64,000 nt of DNA from NCBI RefSeq assembly GCF_000264905.1, contig NW_006763136.1, forward strand, positions 2,075,550 to 2,139,549. The letters run 5' to 3'. Origin of the DNA: Stereum hirsutum FP-91666 SS1 (lineage: Eukaryota; Basidiomycota; Agaricomycetes; Russulales; Stereaceae). Below, piece after piece: positions 48,051 to 57,550 of this stretch; within the stretch, counting starts at the first letter, position 1, and each line of letters begins with the position of its first letter. The notes below the pieces were generated by a model. The model was not told the origin of the DNA and did no database searches. It saw only the letters and a program-made list of their open reading frames with translations. A program made the translations under genes and the position numbers.

Positions 48051-49298
48051 ATGGCAGCGTACGCTTCATGTCATTCAGTGGCAATGATCGTTTATTAAGA
48101 GACTTCCTAACAGAGTACCAAAAACATCATGGGCGGACGATGTGGATGAGCTCGGTCAGCCACTGTGCCTTCATCCAGCCCAAACTATACCTGACCAACT
48201 CGCCTCGTTAAACTTGCAGAGCAGCCCAAGGTCGAAGATTTCGTGGATGAGAACGGGATCAGGACAACAATCGAATATGCCATCAACGATGAGGGGAAGA
48301 AAGTCAAGGTTCGTCCCGTACTATATCCTTCGATTGATTATCGTTCTAAGGTGTTCCACAGATCACAAAGCGGATAAAGCGCACCCTCCAGAAGTCTTTA
48401 GTAGAACACGCTGTCGCTGAACGCAAAACATGGGCGAAGTTTGGGCATGAGAAGGGAAACAAGCCGGGTCCCGATCGCGCCACAACAACTGTAGGCGAAA
48501 ATGTTACTCTCAAGTTGAGCGCTGGGAACAAGGCGCGTCTGTCATTCATTGTCACGTCCAAATGTTCCTTTATCCTTACACCGATCCTCGCGAAAGTCCT
48601 CCGAACCAGAACCCTCCGCAGAGTCCACAGTAAAGCAGAATCTCGCAAAAGCTGGTGCAGGGAAAGTCGTTTGTCGATTGTGTAAAGGCGACCATTTCAC
48701 CGCAAAATGTCCTTACAAGGACACCCTGGCTGGCCTCGAAGGTGCGTGGGCATACTTTTCTTGATCTCCTCTGTACTCACATCATCGTTTTCAAACACGG
48801 TCTTGCAGAGGCTCCCCCTGCTGCAGCCCTCGGCGGCGACGACGATGGCGACTCACCTGCTCCTGCTGCCGCACCATCAGCAGGCGGCCCAAGCAAATAT
48901 GTTCCACCTTCCATGCGTGCTGGCGCTCGCGGTCCTGGAGAGTCGATGGGCCGACCAGGTGGTGCAGGCAATCGCGACGACCTTCCTACTCTGCGCGTTA
49001 CCAATATCTCCGAAGATACGCAAGAGAACGACCTCAGGGACTTGTTCGGAACTTTCGGTAGGGTGGCGAGAGTATACGTTGGGAGGGACAGGGAGACGGG
49101 TATTGGGAAGGGCTTTGCCTTTGTCAGCTTCGAGGATAAGAGCACGGCGCAGAAAGCTATGGACAAGATGCATGGCAGAGGTTACGACAGTTTGATCTTG
49201 AACGTGCAGTGGTCCCGTGAGTCTTACGGTCATTACTTTCTCGTGGTATCGAACTCACTAACGTGGTTAATTCGACAGAGCCGAGAGAGCAGAAGTAA
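48051..49298 (+). CDS. TIF35: Translation initiation factor eIF3 subunit G
   Basis: This eIF3 subunit takes part in scanning and mRNA recruitment. Seven exons (48051-48058, 48114-48154, 48220-48308, 48362-48532, 48597-48741, 48809-49216, 49279-49298) sum to 293 residues, the family size. The first exon holds only 8 bp. Landmarks: [42 protein letters not shown], the zinc knuckle [24 protein letters not shown], and a C-terminal RRM with RNP2 LRVTNIS and RNP1 GKGFAFVSF. It ends WSQPREQK. The fourth intron fits the frame and the family only if it uses a GC donor (AAG|GCGCGT). Confidence 0.92.
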
Positions 49299-49727
49299 GG
49301 TCTGGTTGCTTCTCATTGATATGCGATTTATATGTGTTGTGTGTACTATGCGCTGTACAACACCTCTCGGACGTTATACCAATATAGCGTCGGCTCCTAG
49401 CTGCTTTGATCATGGCATTATCCGGCGCAAACGCATTCCAGGAGCCTCCACTATGTCAGCGCACCTGCCGCATTTTAGGCGCTCAGTTGCGGACGCAACG
49501 GATCGGCGCGGAAGGAGTCGAGGCCACACAAAATATGCTGCTTTTGATGATGATGTCCAGCTTCACCTCTGTATGCGAGCTATGTGGCAACAATGGTCTA
49601 TCCGTGCATGTACACATATCCTCCAAGAGGAAAGAATCAAGATTAAGCACTTGCTACGCATATGGAGAGGAGCCCCTCTGGTACAAGAGAGCTGCTCATA
49701 CGGCCCGCGGATATTCATGACCCAACT
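49299..49727. other. Convergent spacer between eIF3g and the second F-box gene
   Basis: It is probably 3' untranslated sequence of both genes. No other feature was seen. Confidence 0.5.
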
Positions 49728-51503
49728 TCATTCGTGATCCATCTCCTTCTCATCCCAAGAAAGGTTAGGTACCACCTCCGAGAGTAAATTGACCTGTGAC
49801 CTCTTGATCTCCGAGGACTGAATGCCCAGACGCTCCAGCGGTGAACCCAACTCTGCGCGTTTCTGTAGACATCTTTGCAACAACACAAACGGCGGCTCCT
49901 TCTCCTGTCGCTCATCTTCGCCCTCTCCACCAAAGCCTTCACCACCATGCTCATCTCCTTCTTCGTCTTTCTCTGGCGTCTCAAAGTCGACACAAGTGAA
50001 GTCCAAGTCGAGAAGGTGTGGGAACAGACGTGGAAGAGTGTGCGATATTATTTGAGTGGTAGCGCCAACTTGAATCTCGTACTCGCGGCGCATAACTTCC
50101 CCCAAAGCCTCGATCAAACTGACGATGGAATTTGGGTACGTCACTTCGAACCTCTTCACGTTGTTGAGGCCGTTATACACCGTAAGCCAATCGTCCGCGT
50201 CCATCATCTCGCAGAAATGAGCGCGGACGGTTTCGCAGGCCTCCACACCGGGCAGCGAGTCATGGAAGTCCGCCAGGAACTCGACGCCGCTGTACTCGTC
50301 CGGCATGGGGAGTTTGACTCTAAGGTCGATGCGGATCTTGGTACCGTCGATATTGCCCACAGCATGTGCATTGTACACGTTCGGCGTGAAGGGGATGGTT
50401 GATAACTTGGTGATTATGGGGTCCGCGGCCCGTTCGAGTTGAGCTCTGAGGACAGGCAGGATGGCGCAGCAGTCTTTGCCTTCGTGGAGGGTGGGGTCGG
50501 CGTCCCAGGCGTCTAGGTCGAGATGTAACGATGTGGTGGCGGGATAGGATATGGACCGCATCAAGTGCACGATGTCTAACGCCCGGCCACCGAGTGTGAG
50601 GGTGAGAAGATTCGGGAGTGAACAGACACGGGTAATGGATGGTACCGAGGGGGACTGTAACATTGGAAGACAGTACTCCAGCCTGAACGACTCGAGCAAC
50701 GGCATCGTGTCCAGAATATCCAGGAGTTTGCTCATGAGTGGCGGTGGAGCGGATCCGCGGTCGACACAGAGCTCGAGCCGAATCAAGTTCCTGAACATCG
50801 GCGAGTCCCAGTGTATGGTGCAATAATCGAGCACGACACTGTGAAGACGGGGTGTATGTCCTGCGAAGAGCACCGGGGGCATAGGTATCGGCTCGGATCT
50901 GTCGAGAGTTTGAGGCCAGAAGTGGATATCCTCCAGCATTGGCGCGGGGTGAACGAGTTTGTGCACTAGTTTTTCAACCTCGTCTGAAGGTCCTGACAGC
51001 ATCAAGCGACGGATGTGCCATAGATTTTGTGGGACATATTCTTTCACCTCTGGGCCAAGCGTCTCGCCCTTACGGCGGCAGTGGCGCAATACCGTGACGG
51101 GCACAACTCTCGCCCTCTCCATCATCTCTCTCGTGCAGTCCGAGCCTAGGTCAAAACATATGTTGTTCCAAAGACGGGGAGTGGTAAGCGCGACCTCGCG
51201 GATACGGCGACAGACGTGAAGGACTTTGAACCATCCAAGGGATCGTGTGCCGGCAAAGCCCCATGGCTCGTCGACGTCGGCGAGGCAAACGAGTATGTGG
51301 GATATTATCTCGGCGGGCAGCGCACAGAGACGGGATTCTTGATTGAGTTGACTACGGGTGTGGATCTCGTGAGGAGTTTCAGGCAGGCTTTGGTTGATAC
51401 CTCCAGATTCTGCAGACATGAATGTATTGAGTACTGCGAACGATCCGGATTGAGGGTTATAATCACCATGCTGGGGGGTTCCGACGCACTCTGCGGTGGA
51501 CAT
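49728..51503 (-). CDS. F-box protein (single exon)
   Basis: An uninterrupted 591-residue frame. After about 55 residues of Ser/Gln-rich leader comes ESRLCALPAEIISHILVCLADVD, then LGWFKVLHVCRRIREVALTTPRLWNNICFDLG, a classic Agaricomycete F-box with the following 'C-R-x-x-x-x-A-L-x-T-P-x-L-W' segment. The rest has irregular leucine-rich stretches (RLHSVVLDYCTIHW, LIRLELCV, LPNLLTLTLGG) and an acidic/Gly insert near the C-terminus. Such genes are heavily expanded in these fungi and probably act as substrate receptors of SCF ligases. It differs from the F-box gene at 45527 in lacking introns and in its long leader. Confidence 0.85.
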   Translation of the reverse strand: MSTAECVGTPQHGDYNPQSGSFAVLNTFMSAESGGINQSLPETPHEIHTRSQLNQESRLCALPAEIISHILVCLADVDEPWGFAGTRSLGWFKVLHVCRRIREVALTTPRLWNNICFDLGSDCTREMMERARVVPVTVLRHCRRKGETLGPEVKEYVPQNLWHIRRLMLSGPSDEVEKLVHKLVHPAPMLEDIHFWPQTLDRSEPIPMPPVLFAGHTPRLHSVVLDYCTIHWDSPMFRNLIRLELCVDRGSAPPPLMSKLLDILDTMPLLESFRLEYCLPMLQSPSVPSITRVCSLPNLLTLTLGGRALDIVHLMRSISYPATTSLHLDLDAWDADPTLHEGKDCCAILPVLRAQLERAADPIITKLSTIPFTPNVYNAHAVGNIDGTKIRIDLRVKLPMPDEYSGVEFLADFHDSLPGVEACETVRAHFCEMMDADDWLTVYNGLNNVKRFEVTYPNSIVSLIEALGEVMRREYEIQVGATTQIISHTLPRLFPHLLDLDFTCVDFETPEKDEEGDEHGGEGFGGEGEDERQEKEPPFVLLQRCLQKRAELGSPLERLGIQSSEIKRSQVNLLSEVVPNLSWDEKEMDHE

Positions 51504-52551
51504 GATTTGCTTGGAGATGGCTCACTGGAAGGGGGGGGAAATAAGCCACAGTGAGATGAAAACGAGATGTGATGGTTCTGCCCCTACCTGCTATGCTACG
51601 GCTTTGAGCAATCTTGAGTCGACCGCTTCGACTCGTAACGTAGTAAAGGCTTCCTCTAATTCCAAGAACTCAGGGGCGGAGGACTGAAAAGCCCAGTGTA
51701 AACACAAGACGATGGAGTGTTATTAGAATTATGGATAGCAGAATTTATGCGTATGAGCACTGGCAGGATTGGACAGGGGAAAGCAAGTAATGGCAAGAAA
51801 CAGGTCGGTTTGGCCTCAACAAGTTCACCTTCGCGACGCGACGTTAGCCATGACATCATCAGAACCAAATCGCGCTTGTCACGCCACCGTACGCTGTTTC
51901 ACTGTGGCGACGCCACACTGGCTTTCGCCCACCACCATACGAAATTGGGACGCTTGATTCGGAGTATGTCTTATAATGAAGTTGTTGTGGACCGATATAC
52001 ACTTGGTCGTACTTTGTGCTGAGATCCTTGGAGCCGAGACACTGTAATTCGATCTTATAAGTTGAGTAGGTCTGTCTACCTCGTCACATCTCACTTTGAC
52101 AGTCGAGCTATGGTCAAAAGGATGCTCAGAATATTCGAGGAGCTCGTGATAATTGCAATGTACAGATCATTCAGCGGAACAGGAGTTACGAAAGAGACCG
52201 AACAGTGTCTGGGGGTATATACCTGAAGGCCTGATGATAACGGCGCCGAGACTATTGTCAGGACCGCTAGCCTGCGTTGTAAAAGCATGGGCTTATCGTG
52301 AACTAGAATACCACATAAGTTGGACCATCTAGTAGCATGTTCTCTCCAAAGACTAGAGGCTTCACTCAAAGCGGGGCCAACATTCTCAAGTGCCCTGTAT
52401 ACGTGGTAGGCACACGCACGCATGCAGTAGTGCACGGCCTCCGAATAAAAACCATGGACGAGCACACCAGCGAGCCAAGAACAGCACGGGAGCGACAAGC
52501 CCAAGATTGCCTGAGGACTGAGTCACTTTTCTGCTGGCACGCTTCCATACA
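51504..52551. other. Intergenic or disrupted-locus sequence left of the retrotransposon
   Basis: The minus strand near 52190-52090 encodes a hydrophobic stretch (LYIAIITSSSNILSILLTIARLSK followed by a stop) that could be the end of a membrane-protein gene split by the copia insertion. This is weak evidence only. Nothing else was recognised. Confidence 0.3.
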
Positions 52552-52556
52552 AGCCC
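52552..52556. repeat. Target-site duplication of the copia element (left)
   Basis: AGCCC directly precedes the left LTR and is repeated at 57546-57550 directly after the right LTR, as expected for a 5-bp staggered integration. Confidence 0.9.
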
Positions 52557-52875
52557 TGTCAGGCAGCTGGACCGAAAGGGGATCTGTACGACAACGATAG
52601 ATGAGGAAATAATCCTCAGGCTTTGATATTGCTCTAAATAGTACCTGTACGACAACGATAGATGAGGAAATAACTACACAAAGTCAGTACAGTACTAGTG
52701 TAGACAGAAAATAGAAAGACTCACTCCTCAGGCTTTGATATTGCTCTGAGGAGAGAGGCAAGACGAAAATGCTCGAAAAGGATAACAGGACCGCTTATGT
52801 AAGAGACACGTGTACGTATGGGTCCATATTTGTGCGACGCGCGTTGCGTTCGCTTCTCTCTCTCAACGGTCAACA
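52557..52875 (-). repeat. Copia LTR (3' LTR in element orientation)
   Basis: It is 319 bp and identical by eye to 57227-57545. It contains two copies of a 29-bp segment (52584-52612 and 52645-52673), two copies of a 22-bp segment (52614-52635 and 52726-52747), and a perfect 8-bp hairpin, CTCCTCAG/CTGAGGAG, with a 14-nt loop (52724-52753). Confidence 0.93.
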
Positions 52876-52899
52876 CCCTCCCTCGAACGGAACGCTTCG

Positions 52900-55800
52900 T
52901 CAAGCTTCCTTTTCGCCCGCGACATCTTTCACTATAACAGCCTCCAACTTCGACATTTCCCTGAACTTCTCCAACTTCACCCTTCCCAAAGGTTTGGTGA
53001 ACATATCGGCAACCATCTCGTCTGTGGGACAGTAGATGATACGCGCGTCGCGCGCCTCGACGATTTGGCGGATGTAGTGGAAGCGGATGTCAATGTGTTT
53101 GGTGCGGGCGTGGAACGTCGAGTCTCTGGTAAGTGTGATTGCACCTTGATTGTCACAATAGAGAGTGGTCCCTTCGGCGAGCGGATAGAACTGGAGTTCG
53201 TCGACCAGTTTTCGGAGCCAGATCAGCTCCTTGGCCGCGTCCGTGAGTGCGATGTACTCGGATTCCGTGCTCGAGAGCGCGACTACGGGCTGCTTCTTGG
53301 ACCTCCACGAAATCGGAGACGATCCAAAGAAGAATTCGTAACCGGTGATGGAATGACGGTGAAGTTGGCCGGCCCAGTCGGCATCCGAATAGCCCAAAGG
53401 CTCCGCGTCCTCGTCGTTTCCGCCGAGCACGAGTCGGAGTTCGCGCGTACCTTTCAGGTACTTGAAGACACGATGAAGTGCCTTCATGTGAGTCTTGTGC
53501 GGTTTCTCGAGGAATTGGGAGAGTGTCGAGACCGCGAAAGTGATGTCGGGTCGAGTGCCCACGGACGCGTACATGAGCGCGCCTATACCTTGACGGTATA
53601 TGGATTGATCGCGTGAACTGAGGACCTCGCTCGATAACGCGAGGTTACCGTAGCTATAGTCGGCGTTCGGTTCCATCGGCGTGAGCACCGGCGCTGAGTC
53701 TTGCAGCCCCATGCGTGCGATAATGTCGGTGATGTAGGCCTGCTGGCCCATGCTGATGGTGTGTCGGATAGGATCACGAACGAGGTGGAATCCCAATAGC
53801 CACTTCACAGGTCCAAGGTCTACGAGTTCGAAATGCTGATTGAGTTCCTTGATCAGGTCATCGGCCATCTCGTCTGTGCTGGTAACGATGGTGAAGTCGT
53901 CGACCGCCACCGCCACAATAACGTACGTCCCGTCCTCGTTGAACTTGAAGAACACCGCTTCGTCGGACTGACATACGGAGTAGCCTAGGGATTGGAAGGT
54001 CGAACGGAGCTTTTGGTACCAGCCGCGCCCAGCCTGTTTCGTTCCATACAGGCATTTCTTCAACTTGAAGACAATCGGTCGTCCGTTCGGGCTGGTTCGC
54101 TGGAAACCGGGCCGAAACTCTTCGTAGAGTGGTGGTGGCCTGAGGTAAGCCTCCTCATGGAAATCGGCATTGAGATACGCATTTTTGACATCGGCTTGAC
54201 GTGCAGATGCGTTCCTCCTTGCGGCAACAGTCAGGATGAGTCGGAGAGTGGAGAGTTTGACGACGGGTGAGGTCGTCTCGAAGTAATCGATATTGAACCG
54301 TTGGGTAAATCCTCTCGCGACGATCCTGGACTTCAGCTTACTGATTTCGCCTGTTTCGATAGGTTTACGCCTAAAGACATAGCGGGTGTCGATGACGTTC
54401 GCGTCTGGAGGTAGCTCGACAGCCTCCCATGTCCCTTTGCCTTCGATCTGGTCTAGTTCGGCCAAAATCGAATCCCGCCATGCACCTCCTTCCACCGGGT
54501 GCGATAGTGCCTCGTAAATGGTCGAGGGGTCGCCGCCGTGGTTCACGACTAACGCAAACTCGGCAGGCAACATAACGTTGTTCGCTACATCCTCCCATTC
54601 GACCTCGAAACCCTGCCTACTCAACATCTTCAACCAATCCCCGTCGATAACACCGGCAGCTCCCACTTCGGCAACGGCTTGGCCTTTGTAGAAACCCGGA
54701 GCGTTTCGCGCTCGGTGACCGCGCCCGTAGTTTTCGTCTGCGGGAGGTAGCCCATCGGGGAGTCGACGGATAGTAGGTGGAGGTGACGGTTGAGCTGGTG
54801 AGCTTGGGTGAGAGGTGAGAGGTGTCGGAGATGGAGATGGATTCGGCGGTGAATTCGCCTTCGGCACCGGGGGACTGTGGATATCGCTGTCATCATCGTA
54901 CCCTCCCTCGATTGGAACAGTCTCAGGTGCGAGGGCATCATCTTGCGTAGGGTAGACATCGCGTTCGACGCTGACGCGTCGCTTCCCTGCCCAGTAAATT
55001 CGTAAGCCCTTCGACTCCTCGTCGTAGCCAATGAAGTGGCCCTCAACAACGCGGGGCTCGAGCTTCTTGGCGTCGAGGTTCTTCACCCAGACTCGGGTGC
55101 CCCAGGGTATAAGGCTGCTGAGGTTAGGCTTCTTGCCAGTAGCAACTTCGTGGGGGGTCCGACCGTCTGGGAGAGCTTTCGTCGGGGTGCGGTTACGCAA
55201 CCAAGCGGCGTGATGTTGGGCCTCCGCCCATAGGAACTTCGGCAGGCCAGACGATGCGAGCATAGCACGCCCGTCGTTGAGGTGCGTACGATTCAGTCGT
55301 TCGGCAGGTCCGTTGGACTGAGGGGAGTCATGGACAGTGAGGTGACGGATGGTGCCGCGACGGTCGGTGTGGGCACGAAACTCGTCGCTGGTGAATTCTC
55401 CACCACGGTCCGATCCGAGGATCTTGATTCGCGCTTCGCGCTGGACTTCCACCCACGGTTCGTACTTCCCTTTGTAGATCTCGAACGTATCTGACTTCTT
55501 CTTCATCGGATAGGTGCGCACTTCGTGGCTGGCGAGGTCGAGGAATTGGACAGAGTAGTTGGCGCCCCCGAGTGAGGTTACTTCGGCGGGGCCCCAGACA
55601 TCCGTGACGACCTTATCTCCGTAGTTAGTGACACCCTCCCTGGAGCTTTCCTTCGGGAAGGACTTCCGGATGGCCTTAGCCTTGACGCAGATGTCGCACG
55701 GCTCGGGTTTGGAGTCGAGGTCGAGGTTGACGCCGAGTATAGCACCGCTGAGGATGCCACTGCGTAGGGTGTCGTGAGAGATATGGTTGGCGGCACGATG

Positions 55801-57222
55801 AAAGTCGCTGATGGAGATCTTGGTAGACGATAGGGCAGCGGTGTGGATAGATGGGGAGGTTGGAGGGTCCGCGATGCGATAGAGCCCGTTCCGGAGAGGA
55901 ATGCGGCCTATGACACGGCGTTCGGGTTTGGCAGTGCGAATCACGCATAAGCCACCCTCGATCTGGAACGAGCATCCACGCTGGTCGAGGACACCCATGG
56001 ATAGCATGGTGTAGGCGGTACCAGGCGCGTAGAGCGCCCCCTTCAGGATGACATAGGTCGGGGGGTTATTCTCGCCCATCGGGAGAGGGATCCGGACGTC
56101 GCCTTGGCCGATAGCCTGGAAGGTACGGCCTTCGGAGGATGTGACGGGAACGGGGTCGATGTCGCAGAAGGTGATATAGAGGGATTTGATAGGACAGAAG
56201 TGAGAGGTCGCACCAGAGTCGACGATCGTGCCCTGGTAAGTACCCGTCGTGCCAGCGGCTGTCTCTTCCGTTACGATAGTGGCGAGGGAGACATCCTTCT
56301 TCGAACCGGTTGCTGATGCCGCTGTTTTCTTCTTCTGCCAGGGTGCTTGACCTTCCTTTGGGCCACCCTTCGAATAGCAGTTCGGCTGATCATGCCCCTC
56401 CCTGCCGCAATTCGAGCAGGTCTTCTTCGACTTCGGTTTCCTCCCGCCTCCTCGACCGCCACCACCCCGCTCATTGCTTAACGCGGCATTGTCGTTGGAC
56501 GGTTCGCCGCCAGCGTTCTTGTCCTTGACTTGACTGTCGTAGTGTTGATAGACGAGGTTGATAGCGAGGTTGATGTCGGTGGGGATTTTAGTCGAGAGGG
56601 AAATAGCTTCGAGAGTGCCGAGGGGGAGAGTATAGGAAGAGGGAAGAGCTGTACGAATGTCGGATAGGAAAGTAGCGTTATCGATGGGAGCGCTCATGAG
56701 GGCGAGCTGCTCGCGATAATTCTGCATCTTCGTCAGGGTTGTGCGTGGGTTGGCCCCTTCGGGGCAGCGGAGAGCTCGCATTTGGCGAGCGACCTCAATC
56801 CTCGCATCGGTACCCTTGTTCTCATAGATCTTCTTGAGTGTAGTCCACATCTTCGCGGCTGTCGGCTCACCCTTGATCTGAATGAGGACCGAGGGGGTTA
56901 CCGCTGAGTAGACTATCTCCCTTATCGTGGCCTCCTTTGAGGCGTACTCATCCCATTCCTTCTCGACAGCATCCACTTCATCGTCACTGAGTGGAGAGAG
57001 CGAACCATCGGCATAATACCATGAGCCATCATCCCTTTGTATGATCTCTTTCGGTTTCTTGGCAGTCCCATTGAGATGTCGCCGAAGCTTGCGACGCTCG
57101 AAGGCATTGGTGGCGATATCGATCCAGTTAGGATAATTTGCGCCATCTTCTCTAAGCACTTCGAGGCGAGGGTTAAACTTTGTGAAATCTTCGGTAGACA
57201 TTGCGAGGGAGCCAGGGCCCAT
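52900..57222 (-). CDS. Copia gag-pol polyprotein
   Basis: A single open frame of 1440 residues in the Ty1/copia order protease-integrase-RT-RNase H. The Gag-like part spans about 1-250 and has a CCHC knuckle CSNCGREGHDQPNC at about 269-282. The aspartic protease motif is DSGATSHF, near 335. The integrase has its HHCC-type leader and core (DVWGP..., SDRGGEF, near 480-680). The reverse transcriptase includes KLKSRIVARGFTQ, QADVKNAYLN, LYGTKQAGRGW and VAVDDFTIV. The RNase H region has SSTESEYIAL, CDNQGAI and ARTKHIDIRFHYI. The true start may be the second Met (MSTEDF, 57201), because the first overlaps the primer-binding site. No stop or frameshift is seen. Confidence 0.95.
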   Translation of the reverse strand: MGPGSLAMSTEDFTKFNPRLEVLREDGANYPNWIDIATNAFERRKLRRHLNGTAKKPKEIIQRDDGSWYYADGSLSPLSDDEVDAVEKEWDEYASKEATIREIVYSAVTPSVLIQIKGEPTAAKMWTTLKKIYENKGTDARIEVARQMRALRCPEGANPRTTLTKMQNYREQLALMSAPIDNATFLSDIRTALPSSYTLPLGTLEAISLSTKIPTDINLAINLVYQHYDSQVKDKNAGGEPSNDNAALSNERGGGGRGGGRKPKSKKTCSNCGREGHDQPNCYSKGGPKEGQAPWQKKKTAASATGSKKDVSLATIVTEETAAGTTGTYQGTIVDSGATSHFCPIKSLYITFCDIDPVPVTSSEGRTFQAIGQGDVRIPLPMGENNPPTYVILKGALYAPGTAYTMLSMGVLDQRGCSFQIEGGLCVIRTAKPERRVIGRIPLRNGLYRIADPPTSPSIHTAALSSTKISISDFHRAANHISHDTLRSGILSGAILGVNLDLDSKPEPCDICVKAKAIRKSFPKESSREGVTNYGDKVVTDVWGPAEVTSLGGANYSVQFLDLASHEVRTYPMKKKSDTFEIYKGKYEPWVEVQREARIKILGSDRGGEFTSDEFRAHTDRRGTIRHLTVHDSPQSNGPAERLNRTHLNDGRAMLASSGLPKFLWAEAQHHAAWLRNRTPTKALPDGRTPHEVATGKKPNLSSLIPWGTRVWVKNLDAKKLEPRVVEGHFIGYDEESKGLRIYWAGKRRVSVERDVYPTQDDALAPETVPIEGGYDDDSDIHSPPVPKANSPPNPSPSPTPLTSHPSSPAQPSPPPTIRRLPDGLPPADENYGRGHRARNAPGFYKGQAVAEVGAAGVIDGDWLKMLSRQGFEVEWEDVANNVMLPAEFALVVNHGGDPSTIYEALSHPVEGGAWRDSILAELDQIEGKGTWEAVELPPDANVIDTRYVFRRKPIETGEISKLKSRIVARGFTQRFNIDYFETTSPVVKLSTLRLILTVAARRNASARQADVKNAYLNADFHEEAYLRPPPLYEEFRPGFQRTSPNGRPIVFKLKKCLYGTKQAGRGWYQKLRSTFQSLGYSVCQSDEAVFFKFNEDGTYVIVAVAVDDFTIVTSTDEMADDLIKELNQHFELVDLGPVKWLLGFHLVRDPIRHTISMGQQAYITDIIARMGLQDSAPVLTPMEPNADYSYGNLALSSEVLSSRDQSIYRQGIGALMYASVGTRPDITFAVSTLSQFLEKPHKTHMKALHRVFKYLKGTRELRLVLGGNDEDAEPLGYSDADWAGQLHRHSITGYEFFFGSSPISWRSKKQPVVALSSTESEYIALTDAAKELIWLRKLVDELQFYPLAEGTTLYCDNQGAITLTRDSTFHARTKHIDIRFHYIRQIVEARDARIIYCPTDEMVADMFTKPLGRVKLEKFREMSKLEAVIVKDVAGEKEA

Positions 57223-57226
57223 AACC
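57212..57226 (-). promoter_or_regulatory. Primer-binding site matching the anticodon arm of initiator tRNA-Met
   Basis: Directly inside the 5' LTR the minus strand reads GGTTATGGGCCCTGG. This is complementary, with two mismatches, to the anticodon region of initiator tRNA-Met (GCAGGGCUCAUAACC). It fits the half-tRNA priming known for Drosophila copia and yeast Ty5. Confidence 0.65.
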
Positions 57227-57545
57227 TGTCAGGCAGCTGGACCGAAAGGGGATCTGTACGACAACGATAGATGAGGAAATAATCCTCAGGCTTTGATATT
57301 GCTCTAAATAGTACCTGTACGACAACGATAGATGAGGAAATAACTACACAAAGTCAGTACAGTACTAGTGTAGACAGAAAATAGAAAGACTCACTCCTCA
57401 GGCTTTGATATTGCTCTGAGGAGAGAGGCAAGACGAAAATGCTCGAAAAGGATAACAGGACCGCTTATGTAAGAGACACGTGTACGTATGGGTCCATATT
57501 TGTGCGACGCGCGTTGCGTTCGCTTCTCTCTCTCAACGGTCAACA
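57227..57545 (-). repeat. Copia LTR (5' LTR in element orientation)
   Basis: It is identical by eye to 52557-52875 and has the same internal duplications and hairpin. Confidence 0.93.
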
Positions 57546-57550
57546 AGCCC
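57546..57550. repeat. Target-site duplication of the copia element (right)
   Basis: AGCCC, matching 52552-52556. Confidence 0.9.

Larger units (their letters stand above)
52557..57545 (-). mobile_element. Complete Ty1/copia LTR retrotransposon
   Basis: The 4989-bp element is flanked by 5-bp duplications (AGCCC). Two 319-bp LTRs start and end TG...CA, and I can find no difference between them. It is read on the minus strand: 5' LTR 57545-57227, primer-binding site, one long gag-pol frame, purine tract GAGGGAGGG (52884-52876), 3' LTR 52875-52557. An uninterrupted frame, identical-looking LTRs and a perfect duplication point to a very recent insertion and possibly an active copy. Confidence 0.95.

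Noticed and set aside
52810..53616. A 268-residue plus-strand frame near the left LTR
   Set aside because: It is antisense to the copia RNase H region and is explained by the gag-pol frame.
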